The notes under the pieces: generated by a model
What the model was told of the DNA's origin: nothing
The model's input: only the letters and a program-made list of their open reading frames with translations
Database searches by the model: none
Position numbers and translations under genes: made by a program
Origin: Sarcocystis neurona
Lineage: Eukaryota > Apicomplexa > Conoidasida > Eucoccidiorida > Sarcocystidae
Direction: 5' to 3'
DNA length: 64,000 bases
Assembly: GCA_000727475.1 (NCBI GenBank)
Contig: KL647296.1
Span: forward strand, 3,041,916-3,105,915
Part shown: positions 60,630 through 64,000 of the stretch, piece after piece
Layout of the letters: each line of letters starts with the position of its first letter
Numbering within the stretch: the first letter of the stretch is position 1

Positions 60630-63600
60630 ATGTGTGTGTGCGTGGAGCAGCGGGTGCGGTGGGAGAGAGGGCCTTTGTGGACGACAGCTCCTGCAGCTGG
60701 TGCTATCGCGGGAAGCGAAGAAAAAGAAGCAGCGGCAGACGTCTCAGCAGCACCAGACGTCTCGACAGCAGCAGGCGACTCAGCAGCAGCAGGCGTCTCA
60801 GCAGCAGCAGGCGTTTCAGCGGCAGCAGCATCTGCAGAAGTGCTCGCTGCCCTGCGTGAGAAGCACGCCCCCCGCCGCGTGCAGCCCAAGCAGCGGCAGC
60901 AGCCCCACGAGCGCGGCCGCATGCAGCCGCAGCAATCGGAGGAAGAGCGGCGGCGGTCGAGCGAGGAGGCGCAGGTGCCGCAGCTGCAGCATCACCACGT
61001 GAAAAGAGAAGAAGAAGAAGTCGCAGAACATGCGCTGCATTTGCAGCAGCAGCAGGAGAAGGTGATGCAGAGAGCGACGTTGAAACGCGACGCAGCACCA
61101 CTACCTCCGCCTCCTTGTCCTTCCCCGTCTCCTCCTCCTCCTCCAGCAGCAGCAGCGGCAGCAGATGAGAGGGGAGAAAGCAGCAGCAGCACGTTGGCGA
61201 GGAGAGACGTGTACGACTGCGGGCCTCTGGTGAAGGAAGACCCGAAGTTTGCTGCAGTAGTAGAGCAGCTGCAACGTCGGCTGGCGCTGCTGCAGCACGC
61301 CACCACTGCCATAGAAGAAACTTTCGGCAGTTTGTCTGCCTTTGCTTCCGGATATAAAGTCTTCGGCTTTCATCGCGTGGAGGCGCCTTCAGGCAGCAGG
61401 TGAACGCAGGAATAACAGCACTTTCTTTCTCTCTCTCGTCCTCCCGTCTCCCCGCTAAACTTCTGTCAATTTGGCCCTGCGCCTAATGTACGAGTGTTGT
61501 GCTTACTGGTATACACACTTGAATACATCTACCGTAGACGTGAGTTGTACATATATATATATATATATTACGTATGTGTACACATGCACATATCTATATA
61601 CACATATATATGTATATACATGCAGAGATATATATGTATACACAGACAAATACCTGTATAAACACAAGTACTGTGGTTATGGGTATACACATATAAATAC
61701 TTCTGCCGTTGAAGTGAGCCGCATATACATTGATACATAAATATATAAATACGAGAGTCGTTCCTGCGGATCTACTTCAGTCCTTCTCCCCCGTAAAGGT
61801 GAGCCGCACATATACACACCTACATATATAAACATATTCGTGCGAAACTCTCTGTCCCTGTCTCGCTGCATGCACATATATATGAATTGGTGCGGGTATC
61901 GGTGCAGCCGGCACTTCTCTTCCTGGGCAGGGCAGTGCTGAAGCAGCTTTTCGTTGGCATCTTGTGAGGGAGAGTCGGTGCCGCAGACACTTATATATAT
62001 GTGTATATGTGCTGCTCACCTTTTCGGGGGGGAAGTACTCAAGTAGCCGGAACGCCTTTCGCATTGATATACGTGGACGCCCGGTGTGTCAGACGCAGAG
62101 GCAAATTCGCTGGGAAGTCTGCTGGCGGGGGAGCTCTGCGCATGCCGGAGACCCGCGGCTCTCCGTGGGCCAAATACGTCCATTCACGAAGAGGGAGACG
62201 CAACGGGGGGGCCGGTGAAAAACGCGGGACTGGCAGGCCGTCTCTCTGCATGTGGCTGCGGGCGCGTGCGCGAACCTTCTTCTATCTCCATATATTTGCA
62301 GATTTGTCTCGGGTTCGAGACTTGCTGCCAGCACACACACGTATATATTCACCCGGCTTCGTCCACCAACATGCATGCCTTTCTACGTAGAGAGAGAAAC
62401 TTCCTCTCCGTGTTTCTCTCTGCTTCGTATATCTCTGCATGCATACATGTGTGTGCATGCCTATTTACCCTCTGCCTCGCTATAGGTGTATGTAAGTGCC
62501 TGCATAGCCACGGGGACTCCTCCATGTATATGTGCGGGTAATACGGGGGGGGGGTATCTGCATGCGCGTGCCTCTATATATATATGGAGGTGTCTGTGTG
62601 TACGCAGAAGCATTTGACCTGTCTCTATATAAAATATGTATATATGTGGAGGTAAGCCTAAGAGATCTCCCCCTCTCTTCGTAGCTACCCAAGTCTCTGT
62701 GGCGGTGTCTACCTGTAGACACGCGTGTCTGGACACTCCTACTTGTGTGTCTATCTGTGTGTATACATATATATATCTACACATACATATATATATGTTC
62801 GCACATCTATTTTGACGTCTGCTTCCACACAAGTGTATACATGTATATATATATGCATATACGTATATCCACCGCTATATATATATCTTCACATGTAGAT
62901 GTGTGTCTACACATATATATATATATATGTGAATATACGTTCGCACATTTATTTTGACGTGTAGCCCCGCGCTTACATATATGAATGTATATCTGTGTGC
63001 GCGTCTCTACACATATATGCGTATTTTTATAGATGCTATATATATGTATGTGTGTGTCTCGCTCTTTTTGTATGTAGGTGTGTCTGTATACACACCTGCA
63101 TATATATGCGTCAAACATATATATATATATATGTCTGTGGGTAGGTGAGTCCATGTGCTTCAACCATTACAATATATATATATATATATGTATGTACGTG
63201 TGTATGTGAGTCTTTATACACACGTATCCATATGCTTCAAACATTACTATGTATATATATATATATATGTATATGTATATGTATGTATATGTGTATCTGT
63301 GTGTGTAGGTGTATGCTTGGTGAGACATAGACATATAAGTATATATATGCTCAGATATATAGACGTGGCAGCGTAGCAGACCCACAGACACCTTGCTGTT
63401 GCTGCTGGTTCTTCTCTTTGCTGTTGTGTGGGTGTTGCATGCATCTCTCTCTTTCTTCGTTATCTGCTTGTGTTGCAATCTTGTCCAGCCTTCGTACGTA
63501 TCTTCCGTTTTCCGCTGCCTTTTCCCCTCGTTTTCTCCCTTCCACATGCTGCTGGCAATTCTTCTTGTCCTCCTTTGCCGCTTCCCTTTCTTCTTCTCCC

Positions 63601-64000
63601 AACCTTCTCATGCGAAAACACACACATGTGGAACAGGGCGGAGGAGAGCGGGTGGCTCTACCGAGAGTGGCTCCCGCATGCAACGGAGGTATATTTGTTC
63701 GGCGACTTCAACAACTGGGATCGTTCATCCCACCCCCTGCGGCGCGAACCCCGCGCGGTGGCGCCTCACTTCTTCGAAGCCGACCTGCAGTTGCAGGAAG
63801 CCGTCGCAGCAGCAGCAGCGCTCTCATTTCCCACCAGCAGCAGCAGCGACAGCAGCAGCAGCAGCAGCGGTAGCAGCAGGAGTGCGGCTGCTTCGGGTTA
63901 CGCGTCGCTTCTTCGTCTCCTTAACAAGAAGCAGCAGCAGCCACGCCAGGACGCCGGGGGGGGTCTCGCTCCTCTGCCCGACGTGCACGCTTCTTCCGCT
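60630..64000 (+). CDS. 1,4-alpha-glucan branching enzyme, 5' part
   Basis: Exon 1 ends at 61399 (CAG|GTGAAC) and exon 2 starts at 63637 (aacag|G); phases agree, and the frame is open to the window end. Residues from 61206 (GPLVKEDPKFAAVVEQLQRR, then FGSLSAFASGYKVFGFHR) match the N-terminal helical segment of eukaryotic branching enzymes (FxxGYExFGxHR). Exon 2 begins the CBM48 domain: GWLYREWLPHATEVYLFGDF, then NNWDRSSHPLRR. The enzyme moves alpha-1,4 chains to alpha-1,6 branch points, here in amylopectin synthesis, in the cytosol. The catalytic barrel lies beyond the window. Odd: about 190 extra N-terminal residues rich in Ala, Gln, Glu and Pro, and an Ala/Ser/Gln-rich insertion of at least 90 residues interrupting CBM48 after its first strands. 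The start ATG at 60630 is uncertain; an upstream exon or a later start is possible. Confidence 0.85.
61540..61830. repeat. TA/TG microsatellite in branching enzyme intron 1
   Basis: TA runs at about 61550-61568 and interrupted TATG/CACA repeats to 61830, inside intron 1 (61400-63636). The rest of the intron to 62560 shows no supported gene. Confidence 0.8.
62570..63360. repeat. TA/TG microsatellite in branching enzyme intron 1
   Basis: Repeated TA runs (about 62575-62583, 62765-62775, 62846-62856, 62914-62930, 63117-63132, 63172-63190 and 63250-63270) with TGTG/ACAC spacers. The last 270 bases before the acceptor are T/C-rich. Confidence 0.85.

Noticed and set aside
62300..62330. tRNA-like T-loop (ggttcgagac)
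   Set aside because: The flanking bases do not form a T stem, and no acceptor or anticodon arm can be drawn.

Overview
The window looks like nuclear DNA of an apicomplexan parasite of the coccidian genus Eimeria, with an E. tenella-like genome; Cyclospora is the main alternative. Evidence seen directly: intron-containing genes with GT-AG splice sites, coding exons full of CAG/GCA/AGC runs translated as Gln, Ala or Ser, long TA/TG microsatellites, TGCATGC motifs, and an alternation of repeat-rich and repeat-poor blocks. Bacterial-style operons, CRISPR arrays, rRNA and convincing tRNA genes were not seen, and no telomere-like heptamer arrays were noticed.

Layout. About 1-13.8 kb is repeat-rich: microsatellites, several minisatellites (138, 16, 29, 41, 24 and 206 bp units) and exon-like stretches with long amino-acid runs (2.4-3.7, 4.0-4.3, 6.7-8.25, 8.8-9.1, 9.5-10.0 and 10.5-10.9 kb). 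About 14-36 kb is repeat-poor. I support only a two-exon secreted Thr-rich protein gene (18.9-19.7 kb, minus) and the last exon of a membrane protein (29.4-29.6 kb, minus). The rest holds short unconvincing ORFs and probable relics of Ty3/gypsy-type retrotransposons (integrase-like at 15.2, 19.8 and 25.6 kb, a weak reverse-transcriptase-like piece at 22.6 kb). About 36-45 kb is repeat-rich again and is filled by one six-exon minus-strand gene for an ER protein disulfide isomerase of the PDIA6/P5 shape, ending in KDEL. About 45-50.8 kb is repeat-poor, with the best retrotransposon relic (integrase zinc-binding region plus start of the core, 47.3-48.3 kb, plus). About 50.8-64 kb is repeat-rich: a probable five-exon plus-strand gene for an unrecognised protein with amino-acid runs (50.8-57.7 kb), a TGCATGC cluster in one of its introns, microsatellites, and the 5' part of a glucan branching enzyme gene (60.6 kb to the window end, plus).

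How the genes fit together. They are single eukaryotic genes, not a pathway cluster. The disulfide isomerase serves folding in the secretory pathway, on which a coccidian depends for its secreted and surface proteins; the Thr-rich protein is a likely client of that pathway. The branching enzyme makes alpha-1,6 branches in amylopectin, the coccidian storage polysaccharide. Exon models were built by hand from splice motifs, reading phase and protein similarity. Splice sites in the disulfide isomerase, the Thr-rich protein and the branching enzyme are the firmest; the 50.8-57.7 kb model is inferred from phase only.
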